64,000 bases of DNA from positions 17,931 to 81,930 of the forward strand of contig NZ_BOOG01000027.1 of assembly GCF_016863115.1 (NCBI RefSeq), given 5' to 3'. Positions 42,481-51,512 of the stretch are shown in pieces (position 1 is the stretch's first letter; the number at the start of each line of letters is the position of its first letter). The notes below the pieces were generated by a model that did not search any database, was not told where the DNA came from, and saw only the letters and a list, made by a program, of their open reading frames with translations. Source of the stretch: Sphaerimonospora thailandensis (GTDB taxonomy: Bacteria; Actinomycetota; Actinomycetes; Streptosporangiales; Streptosporangiaceae). Made by a program: the position numbers and the translations under genes.

Positions 42481-43373
42481 TGGCTGCGACGCGATTCGCC
42501 CCGGACCGCGGCCTGACCGTGCGGATGACCGTGACGATGTTCCTGCTCGGGCTCGTCTACGTGGCGTTCATGGCCGCGCTGGTGGCTCTCGGTGTGCGGG
42601 CGATCGCCGTGCTCGTGGTCGCCGCGGGGCTCCTGCTGGTGCAGTTCCTCCTGTCCGACAAGATCGCGCTTTTCGCGATGGGCGGGCGTGAGGTCTCCCC
42701 GCAGGAGGCCCCCGAGCTGCACGGGATCATCGACCGGCTCAGCGCGATGGCCGGAATGCCCAAGCCCCGGGTGGCGATCGCGGACACCGACATGCCCAAC
42801 GCGTTCGCGACCGGGCGCGACCAGAAGAACTCGGTGGTGTGCGTGACCACCGGCATCCTGCGCAGGCTGGACGCCCGGGAGCTGGAGGGCGTGATCGCGC
42901 ATGAGATGTCGCACGTCGCCCACCGCGACGTCGCCGTCATGACGATCGCGTCGTTCCTCGGCATCGTGGCCGGGCTGATGACCCGGTTCGCGCTGTACAC
43001 CGGCCTCGCGGGAGGCCGCCGCAGCAACAACGGCCCGCCCATCGGGGCGATCATCTTCCTCGTCTCCGGCCTGGTGTACGCGGTGAGCTTCCTGCTGACG
43101 AGAGCGCTGTCGCGCTACCGGGAGCTCGCCGCCGACCGCGCCGGAGCGCTGCTCACGCAGCGGCCCTCCGCGCTGGCGAGCGCGCTGACCAAGATCAGTG
43201 GGGAGATCGCCAGGATCCCGACGAGGGACCTGCGTGAGGCGCAGCCGTTCAACGCGTTCTTCTTCGCCCCCGCCGTCTCCGGGCAGAGCATAGCCTCGCT
43301 GCTCTCGACGCACCCGCCGCTGGAGCGCCGCCTGGAGCAGCTCGCCCGGATCTCCGCGGCGCTGAACCGCTGA
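42477..43373 (+). CDS. htpX: Membrane zinc metalloprotease HtpX
   Basis: A 298-residue M48 protease that degrades misfolded membrane proteins. It has two N-terminal helices, the zinc motif VIAHEMSHVAHRD (HExxH), two more helices, and the third zinc-ligand Glu region (YRELAADRAG), ending STHPPLERRLEQL. It overlaps pspAA by four bases; the start codon is ATG. Confidence 0.95.
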   Translation: MMAATRFAPDRGLTVRMTVTMFLLGLVYVAFMAALVALGVRAIAVLVVAAGLLLVQFLLSDKIALFAMGGREVSPQEAPELHGIIDRLSAMAGMPKPRVAIADTDMPNAFATGRDQKNSVVCVTTGILRRLDARELEGVIAHEMSHVAHRDVAVMTIASFLGIVAGLMTRFALYTGLAGGRRSNNGPPIGAIIFLVSGLVYAVSFLLTRALSRYRELAADRAGALLTQRPSALASALTKISGEIARIPTRDLREAQPFNAFFFAPAVSGQSIASLLSTHPPLERRLEQLARISAALNR

Positions 43374-43386
43374 TCGGCCGACGACA

Positions 43387-43935
43387 ATGGGATGGCTGGA
43401 CGCACTGCTGGGGAGATCGAAGCCCGCCAAGCCCGATCTCGACGCGCTGTTCGCGCTGCCCGCCGCCGCCGTCACCCTTCAGGCGGCCACCGCTTTCACC
43501 CCGGTCGGCATCGGCTCGGTCTCCTTCCGCGCGGCCGAAGGCGGCGCGTTCGCCCGCCTCGAGCAGGACGTCCAGGCGCTGCTCGGCAAGTCCGAGTTGG
43601 TCCGCGACTCCTACGGTTACACCTGGGTCGTGGTGCGGGACCCGGACGTCTCCGCGCTCGTCACCGACCTCCACGCGGCCAACTCGTCGCTGGAGTCCGC
43701 CGGGTTCGGGCCGTCGCTGCTGTGCTCGCTGGTGACCTTCGCCGATCCGTCCGGCCGGCGGCTCGCGATCGTCTACCTCTACAAGCGCGGCACCTTCTAC
43801 CCCTTCGCCCCGGCGGGGGACACCCGCCGGGACAACGCTCTGGAGCTTCAGGTGCGCGGGATCCTCGGCGAGGAGCTGAAGATCGAGCCGGACCTCGCGA
43901 GCTGGTTCCCCGTCTGGGGCGCACCGGGTCTGTGA
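43387..43935 (+). CDS. pspAB: PspA-associated protein PspAB
   Basis: A 182-residue protein of the PspAB family. It begins MGWLDALLGRSKPAKPDLDA, contains SYGYTWVVVRDPD and LVTFADPSGRRLAIVYLYKRG, and ends with FPVWGAPGL. No membrane segment. It lies 13 bases after htpX and completes the pspA-pspAA-htpX-pspAB set. The biochemical role is unknown. Confidence 0.9.
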   Translation: MGWLDALLGRSKPAKPDLDALFALPAAAVTLQAATAFTPVGIGSVSFRAAEGGAFARLEQDVQALLGKSELVRDSYGYTWVVVRDPDVSALVTDLHAANSSLESAGFGPSLLCSLVTFADPSGRRLAIVYLYKRGTFYPFAPAGDTRRDNALELQVRGILGEELKIEPDLASWFPVWGAPGL

Positions 43936-43951
43936 CGCCGGGCTGTGACGG

Positions 43952-45109
43952 CTAGGGCAGCGCCAGCATGCGGTCGAGGGCGACCTTGGCCCAGTGGGTG
44001 GTCTCGGGGTCGACCGTGATCTGGTTGACCACCTTGCCGTCGGCCAGGGACTCCAGCGCCCAGACCAGGTGCGGCAGGTCGATTCGGTTCATCGTCGAGC
44101 AGAAGCACACGGTCTTGTCGAGGAACGAGACGCTCTTGCCGGGGAACATCCCGGCGAGCCGCTTGACCAGGTTCAGCTCGGTGCCGATGGCCCAGGCCGA
44201 GCCTTCCGGGGCTTCCCGTACGGTGCGAATGATGTACTCGGTGGATCCGACGAAGTCGGCCTTGGTCACGACCTCATGACGGCATTCCGGGTGAACGAGG
44301 ATGTTCACTCCCGGGATGCGCTCACGGAACTCGTCGACGGCCGCGGGGCTGAACCTGCCGTGGACCGAGCAGTGTCCCTGCCACAGGATCATCTTCGCGT
44401 TCTTGAGCTGCTCATCCGTGAGTCCGCCGTTCGGCCGGTGCGGGTTGTAGACCACGCAGTCGTCCAGCGACAGGCCCAGCTCCAGCACCGCGGTGTTGCG
44501 CCCCAGGTGCTGGTCGGGCAGGAACAGGACCTGCTGCCCCTGCTCGAACGCCCAGGTGAGCGCGCGCTCGGCGTTGGAGGAGGTGCACACGGCGCCGCCG
44601 TTCCGCCCGCAGAACGCCTTGATGTCCGCGCTGGAGTTCATGTAGGTGATCGGTACGACCCGGTCGGCGCCGGCGTCCTCGAGGACCTCCCAGCACTCCT
44701 CCACCTGGTCGAAGGTCGCCATGTCGGCCATCGAGCAGCCCGCGGCGAGGTCCGGCAGCACGACCTTCTGCGAGTCCGCCGTCAGGATGTCGGCCGACTC
44801 GGCCATGAAGTGGACGCCGCAGAACACGATGTACTCGGCTCCGGGCCGGGCGGCGGCCTCGCGGGCCAGCTTGAACGAGTCGCCGGTGACATCGGCGAAC
44901 TGGATGACCTCGTCGCGCTGGTAGTGGTGCCCCAGCACGAACAGCCGGTCGCCGAGCCGTTCCTTGGCGACGCGGGCGCGCTCTACCAGTGCCGGGTCGG
45001 ACGCCGGCGGGAGCTCGCCGGGACAGTCGACCCCGCGCTCGCTGTCCGGGTCGGCGCCGCGACCCAGGGCGAAGAGCGGAACGCCGGTCTCAGTGATCGT
45101 CACGACCAC
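43952..45109 (-). CDS. nadA: Quinolinate synthase
   Basis: A 385-residue [4Fe-4S] enzyme condensing iminoaspartate with dihydroxyacetone phosphate in de novo NAD synthesis. Cluster cysteines lie in VFCGVHFMAES, LAAGCSMADMA and near VCFCSTMNRI. HPECRHEV and GHHYQRDEV are also typical. nadB and nadC do not follow in this window. A palindrome almost identical to that upstream of nadE lies 12 bases before the start. Confidence 0.96.
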   Translation of the reverse strand: MVVTITETGVPLFALGRGADPDSERGVDCPGELPPASDPALVERARVAKERLGDRLFVLGHHYQRDEVIQFADVTGDSFKLAREAAARPGAEYIVFCGVHFMAESADILTADSQKVVLPDLAAGCSMADMATFDQVEECWEVLEDAGADRVVPITYMNSSADIKAFCGRNGGAVCTSSNAERALTWAFEQGQQVLFLPDQHLGRNTAVLELGLSLDDCVVYNPHRPNGGLTDEQLKNAKMILWQGHCSVHGRFSPAAVDEFRERIPGVNILVHPECRHEVVTKADFVGSTEYIIRTVREAPEGSAWAIGTELNLVKRLAGMFPGKSVSFLDKTVCFCSTMNRIDLPHLVWALESLADGKVVNQITVDPETTHWAKVALDRMLALP

Positions 45110-45120
45110 ACCCCCTCGGG

Positions 45121-45145
45121 GACTTATCGTCGGATTGACGACTAA
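45121..45145. promoter_or_regulatory. Putative NAD-biosynthesis operator upstream of nadA
   Basis: TATCGTC-N5-GACGACT, the same element as at 1030-1054 upstream of nadE. It overlaps the probable nadA promoter. The identity across 44 kb and the pathway shared by the two genes support an NAD-responsive operator; the regulator is inferred. Confidence 0.6.
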
Positions 45146-45291
45146 TCATTGCACACGCTCGTCGCGTCCCGGTGACCCACGTACCACCCCGCGGAATGTG
45201 TGACGGGCGGCGCGTGTTGGTAGCGTCTAGTAGAACCGAAGTAAACGACCGTCCCGGGTGGGCGGTTGGCGCAGACCGCGGGAGTCAGCAC

Positions 45292-45645
45292 ATGACGGTT
45301 GAGAGCAGCGAGACCACGCAGCAGGGCCTGATCCTGACTGACGGGGCCGCCGCCAAGGTCAAGAGCCTGCTGGAGCAGCAGGGCGAGGAGGGCCTGCAGC
45401 TGCGCGTCGCCGTGCAGCCCGGTGGCTGCTCCGGCCTGCGCTACCAGCTCTTCTTCGACGACCGCTCCATGGACGGCGACATCGTGTCGTCGTTCGGCGG
45501 TGTGAGCGTCGTCACCGACAGGATGAGCGCGCCGTACCTGGGTGGAGCCACCATCGACTTCGTCGACACCATCGAGAAGCAGGGCTTCACGATCGACAAC
45601 CCCAACGCCGGGGGCTCGTGCGCCTGCGGCGACTCGTTCAACTAG
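45292..45645 (+). CDS. erpA: Iron-sulfur cluster carrier (HesB/ErpA-type A-type protein)
   Basis: A ~117-residue A-type carrier that delivers Fe-S clusters to apoproteins. The three conserved cysteines are present (PGGCSGLRY and GSCACGDSF). A likely client is the adjacent NadA and the LipA and Rieske proteins elsewhere in the window. A 13-bp stem terminator follows. Confidence 0.93.
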   Translation: MTVESSETTQQGLILTDGAAAKVKSLLEQQGEEGLQLRVAVQPGGCSGLRYQLFFDDRSMDGDIVSSFGGVSVVTDRMSAPYLGGATIDFVDTIEKQGFTIDNPNAGGSCACGDSFN

Positions 45646-45679
45646 GTCGTGCTGTCGACCGGGTGACAGATCGATGCCT

Positions 45680-45708
45680 CGCCCCGTACGGGTCTCCCGT
45701 ACGGGGCG
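45680..45708 (+). terminator. Terminator after erpA
   Basis: A perfect 13-bp stem (arm CGCCCCGTACGGG) with a TCT loop lies 35 bases after the erpA stop. Confidence 0.85.
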
Positions 45709-45818
45709 TCGTCATGCCGGAGACGGTACGCTTCGACGGATTGGGCGATCTAGATCCCCCCGGATCCCCCGCCCGCACTCCTTCCATCCCGAGATGCTGA
45801 CAACGAGGAGAACACCCC

Positions 45819-46805
45819 GTGCGCATCGCCGTCACCGGTTCCATCGCGACCGACCATCTGATGACCTTCCCCGGCCGTTTCGGCGACCAGTTGATCGCCG
45901 AACAGCTCGACCGGGTGTCGCTGTCGTTCCTCGTCGACGATCTGCAGATCAGGCGCGGCGGATGCGCGGCCAACATCGCGTTCGGGATGGGCTGCCTCGG
46001 GCTTTCCCCCATTCTCGTCGGCGCCGTCGGCGCCGACTTCGCCGACTACCGGTCCTGGCTGGAACGGCACGGTGTCGACTGCGCCTCGGTCCACGTCTCC
46101 GAGCTGCACCACACGGCCAGGTTCCTGTGCACCACGGACGAGGAGCACAACCAGATCGCGTCGTTCTACACCGGCGCGATGGCCGAGGCACGGGAGATCG
46201 AACTGGGGCCGATCGCGGAGCGCGCCGGCGGCCTCGACCTGGTCCTGGTGAGCCCCAACGACCCGGACGCGATGCTGCGGCACACCGACGAGGCACGCGA
46301 CCGGGGCATCCCGTTCGCCGCAGACCCGTCCCAGCAGCTCGCCCGGATGCCCGGCGAGGAGATCCGCCGGCTCGTCGAGGGCGCGGCCTACCTGTTCAGC
46401 AACGACTACGAACTCGGCCTGATCTCGCAGAAGACCGGCTGGTCGGACGAGGAGATCCTGGAGCGGGTCGGCGTCCGGGTCACCACTCTCGGGCCCAAGG
46501 GCGCCAGGATCGACCGCCGGGGCGAGCCGACGCTGCACATCCCGCCCGCGCCCGAACTGGGCAAGGCCGACCCGACCGGCGTCGGTGACGCGTTCCGGGC
46601 CGGCTTCCTGGCGGGCCTGGCGTGGGGCCTGTCACTGGAGCGCTGCGGCCAGATCGGCAACCTGACCGCCACGCACGTGCTGGAGCGGGTCGGCTGCCAG
46701 GAGTACGAACTGGGGCAGCGGGCCTTCCTCGAGCGGTTCGCCGCGTCGTACGGCCAGGCGGCCGCGGACGAGGTGGCCGCCAACGTGAGGTGCCACCACT
46801 CCTGA
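45819..46805 (+). CDS. PfkB-family kinase, adenosine-kinase-like
   Basis: A 328-residue ribokinase-fold enzyme. It has GGCAANIAFGMGCLG near the N-terminus and the anion-hole/catalytic motif DPTGVGDAFRAGFLAG. Length and sequence resemble the mycobacterial adenosine kinase type (AdoK), which sits in a similar neighbourhood near ctaC; ribose or another nucleoside remains possible. The GTG start has GAGGAG ten bases upstream. Confidence 0.85.
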   Translation: MRIAVTGSIATDHLMTFPGRFGDQLIAEQLDRVSLSFLVDDLQIRRGGCAANIAFGMGCLGLSPILVGAVGADFADYRSWLERHGVDCASVHVSELHHTARFLCTTDEEHNQIASFYTGAMAEAREIELGPIAERAGGLDLVLVSPNDPDAMLRHTDEARDRGIPFAADPSQQLARMPGEEIRRLVEGAAYLFSNDYELGLISQKTGWSDEEILERVGVRVTTLGPKGARIDRRGEPTLHIPPAPELGKADPTGVGDAFRAGFLAGLAWGLSLERCGQIGNLTATHVLERVGCQEYELGQRAFLERFAASYGQAAADEVAANVRCHHS

Positions 46806-46830
46806 TCGCCGCGACACGGGTTCGCCGGTT

Positions 46831-47160
46831 TCAGTAGTTGCGACGCACGTGGATCGACCAGCCGCCATGGGGCAGCTCGTAGCTGGCCACGTGCTCATGG
46901 GACTTGAGGCGGCACCAGGCGGGGATGTCGGTGAACGCGGCGGGGTCGTCGGCCAGCACGGCGATCACGTCGCGCATCGCCACCTGGTTGATCCGCTCGG
47001 CGAGCATGATGATCGGGATCGGGCACTTGCGGCCGAGCGCGTCGATCGTCAGCGCGGGCTCGGCCGCGCCGCTCATGCCGGCACCGGCGTCGGCGCTCCT
47101 TTCGGCGAGGTCCCGCCCGTCCCCGCCGCTCGCGCCGCCCGTCCGTCTCCGCCACATCAC
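46831..47160 (-). CDS. TusA-like sulfur-carrier protein
   Basis: A 109-residue protein. The TusA fold starts after a ~30-residue polar extension and has the active Cys in ALGRKCPIPIIMLA. Its GTG overlaps the stop of the cysteine desulfurase (GTGA), so it probably receives persulfide from that enzyme. An internal ATG at 47076 would give the compact ~80-residue form. Confidence 0.88.
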   Translation of the reverse strand: MMWRRRTGGASGGDGRDLAERSADAGAGMSGAAEPALTIDALGRKCPIPIIMLAERINQVAMRDVIAVLADDPAAFTDIPAWCRLKSHEHVASYELPHGGWSIHVRRNY

Positions 47161-48290
47161 TGGACTCCCAAGCTCGACCGGATCCGCCGTACCACGTCCG
47201 GAAGCACCCCGAGGAAGCGATCGATGTCGTCGTCGGTCACGCCACGAGGCAGCGATACCCGGACATTTCCGTGGGTAAGCACGCCCATGGCCTCCAGAAC
47301 GTGTGATGGCCGAAGCGTACTCGCCGTGCAGGAACTACCGGACGAGACCGCGAAGCCCGCCCGGTCGAGTTCGGTCAGCAGCGCCTCGCCCTCGACGAAG
47401 AGGCAGGAGAACGTGACGACGTGCGGCAGGCGCCGTACCGGGTCGCCGATGACCTCCACGTCCGGCACCAGGCGCGGCACCTCGGCGCGGATCCGGTCCA
47501 CCAGGGCCGACAGGCGGGGTCCCTCCGCCGCCTCCTCCACCACGCGGGCGCGCAGCGCCGCCGCGGCGGCCACGATGGCCGGCACGTTCTCGAAGCCGGG
47601 CACGCGCCGTCGCTCCCGCTCGTCCTGGGGGTACGGCGAGCGCCAGCGGGTGCCCTTGCGTATCGCCAGCACGCCCACGCCGGCCGGGCCGCCCCACTTG
47701 TGGGCGCTGGCGGCCAGGACCGACCAGCCGCCGGGGATCGGCAGGCGGCCGGCCGACTGGGCCGCGTCGACCAGGAGCGGCACGCCCGCCGCCAGACAGG
47801 CCTCGGTGGCCTCCGCGACCGGCTGCAGCGTCCCCACCTCGTGGTTGGCCGTCTGCAGGCAGGCCAGAGCCGTACCGGGCCTGGAGACCGCCTCGGCGAA
47901 CGCGGCGGCCTCGACCCGGCCCGTGCGGTCGACGCCCACGGTCTCGACGGTCCCGCCGTCGCGTTCGTGGACCTCCGCGGCGTGCAGGACACTGGAGTGC
48001 TCGACCGCGCCGGTCACCAGATGCCGGCCGGCCCGCTGTCGGCCCCGGAGCGCGCCCAGGACGCCGAGGTGGACGGCCTGGGTGCCGGAGGAGGTGAAGG
48101 ACACCTCGTCCGGACGGGCGCCGAGGACCTCGGCTACCTCCGTTCTCGCCTGCTCCAGTAGCATCTGGGCGCGGCGTGCCGTGCCGTACAGGCGGGCGGG
48201 ATCGGCCCAACCGGCGTCGATCGCCGCGAGCAGGGCGTCACGGGCGGCGGGATGGAGAGGTTCGGTCGAAGCAGCGTCCAGATAAGGCAC
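47157..48290 (-). CDS. Cysteine desulfurase (NifS/IscS-like)
   Basis: A 377-residue PLP enzyme removing sulfur from cysteine. The PLP Lys is in SAHKWGGPAGVG, the catalytic Cys in SSGSSCTASTLRPS, and HSSVLHAA and DAAQSAG line the cofactor site. Coupled to the TusA-like gene, it could serve tRNA thiolation or another sulfur-transfer path. It is divergent from ctaC. Confidence 0.94.
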   Translation of the reverse strand: MPYLDAASTEPLHPAARDALLAAIDAGWADPARLYGTARRAQMLLEQARTEVAEVLGARPDEVSFTSSGTQAVHLGVLGALRGRQRAGRHLVTGAVEHSSVLHAAEVHERDGGTVETVGVDRTGRVEAAAFAEAVSRPGTALACLQTANHEVGTLQPVAEATEACLAAGVPLLVDAAQSAGRLPIPGGWSVLAASAHKWGGPAGVGVLAIRKGTRWRSPYPQDERERRRVPGFENVPAIVAAAAALRARVVEEAAEGPRLSALVDRIRAEVPRLVPDVEVIGDPVRRLPHVVTFSCLFVEGEALLTELDRAGFAVSSGSSCTASTLRPSHVLEAMGVLTHGNVRVSLPRGVTDDDIDRFLGVLPDVVRRIRSSLGVQ

Positions 48291-48446
48291 AGTTAGGACA
48301 CTAACGGGGGCTGCTCAGAGGGGCGCGGCGGGTCCGCGCTAATGTGTCCCCCAAGCGTGAACTCAACGAAGTAAAGGGGCACACCGGCGAGAATCTCCTG
48401 CTGGTGACACCCGAGTCAATTGGAAAACCGCCCAGGAGGGGACCTC

Positions 48447-48479
48447 TTGGGCTTCATCTGTGGGGTAGGCGATCCGTGA
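48447..48479 (+). CDS. Possible 10-codon leader peptide coupled to ctaC
   Basis: AGGAGGGG stands seven bases before a TTG that opens [10 protein letters not shown] and a TGA. The TGA overlaps the ctaC GTG (GTGA), while ctaC itself has no good ribosome-binding site. This arrangement suggests translational coupling. It is too short to identify by homology. Confidence 0.4.
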   Translation: MGFICGVGDP

Positions 48480-49306
48480 GTCCGACCCGCCGTACGACAC
48501 GGCGACCGTGGACGCGCCGCCGGTTGCCCGGCGCCGCCGCAGTGGCGCTGCTGGTGGCGTCCGCGACGGCGTGTAGCAACGAGGCGATCGATGAGTGGTC
48601 CCGTGGTGGCATGCCGGAAAGCATCACCAAGCAGGCTGAGATTACTCAGACGCTCTGGAACGGCGGCTGGATCGCGGCTCTCGCCACCGGGGTCGTCGTC
48701 TGGGGCCTGATCTTGTGGGCCTGCGTGTTCCACCGCAAGAAGAAGGGCTCGAGCGAGGCGCTGCCGCCGCAGGTGCGGTACAACCTGCCGATCGAGATCC
48801 TCTACACGGTCGTACCCGTGATCATGGTGGCGGTGTTCTTCTTCTTCACCGCGAGGGACGAGACCGAGATCACCAAGGTCTCGAACACGGCCCCGGTCAA
48901 GGTGTACGTCGAGGGCTACCAGTGGAGTTGGCGCTTCACCACGGAGTACGAGGGCCAGAAGGTGGTCACCGCGGGCATCCCGGTCGACCTGAGCAAGCAG
49001 GACAAGGACAACCCGCAGGGCCCGCAGCTCGTGCTGCCGGTCAACAGCCGGGTGCACTTCGACCTGCACTCGCCCGACGTCATCCACTCGTTCTGGGTGC
49101 CCGAGTTCCTGTTCAAGCAGGACGTGTTCCCCGGGCCCAAGCACAACGAGTTCGAGATCACGACGCTCGACCGGACGGGCGTCTTCATCGGCCGCTGCGC
49201 CGAGCTCTGCGGTGTCGACCACAGCAAGATGCTGTTCTCCGTGAAGCTCGTGCCCCAGGCGGAGTTCGACCAGTTCATCAAGAGCCAGGCGGGGAGTGCG
49301 CAGTGA
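48476..49306 (+). CDS. ctaC: Cytochrome c oxidase subunit II
   Basis: A ~276-residue subunit carrying the CuA electron-entry centre. It has a signal peptide with lipobox-like SATAC, two membrane helices, and CuA ligands in [11 protein letters not shown] and [14 protein letters not shown]. The GTG start gives the expected twin-basic signal sequence. The next gene, ctaD, overlaps it by four bases. Confidence 0.95.
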   Translation: MSPTRRTTRRPWTRRRLPGAAAVALLVASATACSNEAIDEWSRGGMPESITKQAEITQTLWNGGWIAALATGVVVWGLILWACVFHRKKKGSSEALPPQVRYNLPIEILYTVVPVIMVAVFFFFTARDETEITKVSNTAPVKVYVEGYQWSWRFTTEYEGQKVVTAGIPVDLSKQDKDNPQGPQLVLPVNSRVHFDLHSPDVIHSFWVPEFLFKQDVFPGPKHNEFEITTLDRTGVFIGRCAELCGVDHSKMLFSVKLVPQAEFDQFIKSQAGSAQ

Positions 49307-50973
49307 CCGCCATCCAGGGAGCCGCCGGGGCCGCCGGACGGCCGTACCGCAAGGGCTCGATCATCGCCAAGTGGCTGTCCTCGACGGACCACAAGGTGAT
49401 CGGGCACATGTATCTGATCACGACCTTCGTGTTCTTCCTGATCGGCGGCGTGATGGCGCTGGTCATGCGGGCCGAGCTCGCGCAGCCCGGCCTGCAGTTC
49501 GTGTCCAACGAGCAGTTCAACCAGCTGTTCACCATGCACGGCACGATCATGCTGCTGATGTTCGCGACGCCGCTGTTCGCCGGCTTCGCCAACGAGCTGA
49601 TGCCGCTGCAGATCGGGGCGCCCGACGTGGCGTTCCCCCGGCTGAACATGGTGAGCTACTGGCTCTACCTGTTCGGCAGCACGATCGCGGTCGCCGGGTT
49701 CTTCACCCCGGGCGGGGCGGCGTCCTTCGGCTGGACCGCGTACGCGCCGCTGTCCGACGCGGTCAGCTCTCCGGGGCTCGGCGGCGACCTGTGGCTGATG
49801 GGCCTGACGCTGTCCGGTCTCGGCACGATCCTCGGCGCCGTCAACTTCATCACCACGATCATCACGATGCGCGCCCCGGGCATGACGATGTTCCGGATGC
49901 CGATCTTCACCTGGAACACCCTGATCACCAGCATCCTGATTCTGCTGGTCTTCCCGGTGCTCGCGGCGGCGCTGCTCGCCCTGGAGTCCGACCGCAAGCT
50001 CGGCACCCACATCTTCGACTCCTCGGTCGGCGGGCCGATGCTCTTCCAGCATCTGTTCTGGTTCTTCGGCCACCCCGAGGTCTACGTCATCGCACTGCCG
50101 TTCTTCGGGATCATCACCGAGGTGCTGCCGGTGTTCAGCCGTAAGCCGATCTTCGGCTACGTCGGCCTCGTCGGTGCGACGATCGCGATCGGCGGCCTGT
50201 CGATGACGGTCTGGGCGCACCACATGTTCGCCACCGGTCAGGTCCTGCTGCCGTTCTTCTCGTTCATGACGTTGCTCATCGCGGTCCCGACCGGAGTGAA
50301 GTTCTTCAACTGGGTCGGCACGATGTGGCGGGGCCATCTGACGTTCGAGACGCCGATGCTGTTCGCCATCGGGTTCCTGGTGACGTTCCTGTTCGGCGGG
50401 CTGACCGGCGTCATCCTGGCGTCGCCGCCGCTGGACTTCCACGTCACCGACACCTACTTCGTCGTCGCCCACTTCCACTACGTGGTCTTCGGCACCGTGG
50501 TGTTCGCGATGTTCTCGGGCTTCTACTTCTGGTGGCCCAAGTTCACCGGCAAGATGCTCAACGAAAAGCTCGGGAAGTTCCACTTCTGGACGCTGTTCTT
50601 CGGCTTCCACCTCACCTTCCTCGTGCAGCACTGGCTGGGCGTCATCGGTTTCCCGCGCCGCTACGCGGACTACTCGGCGGTGGACGGCTTCACCGACCTC
50701 AACATGGTCTCGTCGGCGGGCGCGCTCCTGCTGGGCGCCTCGACCCTGCCGTTCCTGTACAACGTGTGGCACACCTGGAAGAACGCGCCCAAGGTCACCG
50801 TCGACGACCCGTGGGGCTACTGCGGTTCGCTGGAGTGGGCCACCTCGTGCCCGCCGCCGCGGCACAACTTCCTGTCGCTGCCGCGGATCCGGTCCGAGCG
50901 TCCCGCGTTCGACGTCAAGTACCCGCACCTCGCGCCGCCGTCCGCGCCTGAACTGGTGGAGGAGAAGATATGA
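49303..50973 (+). CDS. ctaD: Cytochrome c oxidase subunit I
   Basis: A 556-residue heme-copper oxidase core of about twelve helices. Ligand regions are [13 protein letters not shown] (heme a), [17 protein letters not shown] (CuB His and the His-Tyr crosslink) and WAHHMFATG (CuB). HFHYVVFGT holds the heme a3 and heme a His. GTG start within GTGA overlap with ctaC; ctaF overlaps the 3' end. Confidence 0.97.
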   Translation: MTAIQGAAGAAGRPYRKGSIIAKWLSSTDHKVIGHMYLITTFVFFLIGGVMALVMRAELAQPGLQFVSNEQFNQLFTMHGTIMLLMFATPLFAGFANELMPLQIGAPDVAFPRLNMVSYWLYLFGSTIAVAGFFTPGGAASFGWTAYAPLSDAVSSPGLGGDLWLMGLTLSGLGTILGAVNFITTIITMRAPGMTMFRMPIFTWNTLITSILILLVFPVLAAALLALESDRKLGTHIFDSSVGGPMLFQHLFWFFGHPEVYVIALPFFGIITEVLPVFSRKPIFGYVGLVGATIAIGGLSMTVWAHHMFATGQVLLPFFSFMTLLIAVPTGVKFFNWVGTMWRGHLTFETPMLFAIGFLVTFLFGGLTGVILASPPLDFHVTDTYFVVAHFHYVVFGTVVFAMFSGFYFWWPKFTGKMLNEKLGKFHFWTLFFGFHLTFLVQHWLGVIGFPRRYADYSAVDGFTDLNMVSSAGALLLGASTLPFLYNVWHTWKNAPKVTVDDPWGYCGSLEWATSCPPPRHNFLSLPRIRSERPAFDVKYPHLAPPSAPELVEEKI

Positions 50974-51365
50974 GGATCCAGGGATGGATGTTCATCCTCG
51001 TCGGCGTCTTCTTCGCCGCCATCGACGCGGTCTACTGGCTCTGGTCCAAGGAACCGGCCGGCACCACGGCACTGGCGATCTCCTGCGGCCTGGGCCTCAT
51101 GATCGGCTACTACCTGCTGTTCACCTCCCGCCGGGTCGGTGACCAGCCGGAGGACAACAAGGAGGCGGAGATCAGCGACGGCGCCGGGGAGGTCGGCTTC
51201 TTCAGCCCGCACAGCTGGTGGCCGCTGTTCCTGTGCCTGTCGGCCGCGCTGACCTTCTTCGGCTTCGCGATCGGCTGGTGGCTCTTCTTCATCGGCCTGT
51301 TCGCCACCGTGATGAGCATGGTCGGGTTCGTGTTCCAGTACTACCGAGGCAACTTCTCGCACTGA
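50970..51365 (+). CDS. ctaF: Cytochrome c oxidase subunit IV (actinobacterial)
   Basis: A 131-residue small subunit with four membrane segments in two pairs ([31 protein letters not shown]). It is specific to actinobacterial aa3 oxidases. The ATG overlaps the ctaD stop by four bases. Subunit III (ctaE) is 8 kb away beyond an insertion region. Confidence 0.95.
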   Translation: MRIQGWMFILVGVFFAAIDAVYWLWSKEPAGTTALAISCGLGLMIGYYLLFTSRRVGDQPEDNKEAEISDGAGEVGFFSPHSWWPLFLCLSAALTFFGFAIGWWLFFIGLFATVMSMVGFVFQYYRGNFSH

Positions 51366-51455
51366 GCCACATCACAGGGGAACCAAGGCCGTAGCAGTAC
51401 AAGGACGCCCTCGTGGCGGCGAGCACTCGGAAGATCTTTGCCGGCTTCGGGTCGA

Positions 51456-51474
51456 CCCCCTCCAGCGGAGGGGG
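51456..51474. terminator. 8-bp hairpin between ctaF and the L,D-transpeptidase gene
   Basis: CCCCCTCC-AGC-GGAGGGGG is a perfect stem 91 bases after ctaF. It may end the ctaCDF transcript. There is no U run. Confidence 0.5.
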
Positions 51475-51512
51475 AATAACCTTCGAAACCGAATCGGCGG
51501 AGGGGGACCGAC

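Noticed and set aside
45240..45290. Possible tRNA-like or structured RNA upstream of erpA
   Set aside because: No cloverleaf or known riboswitch core could be folded by eye; it is probably only the 5' leader.
48916..50928. A 670-codon open frame antisense to ctaD
   Set aside because: Same reason: the ctaD frame carries all heme-copper ligands.
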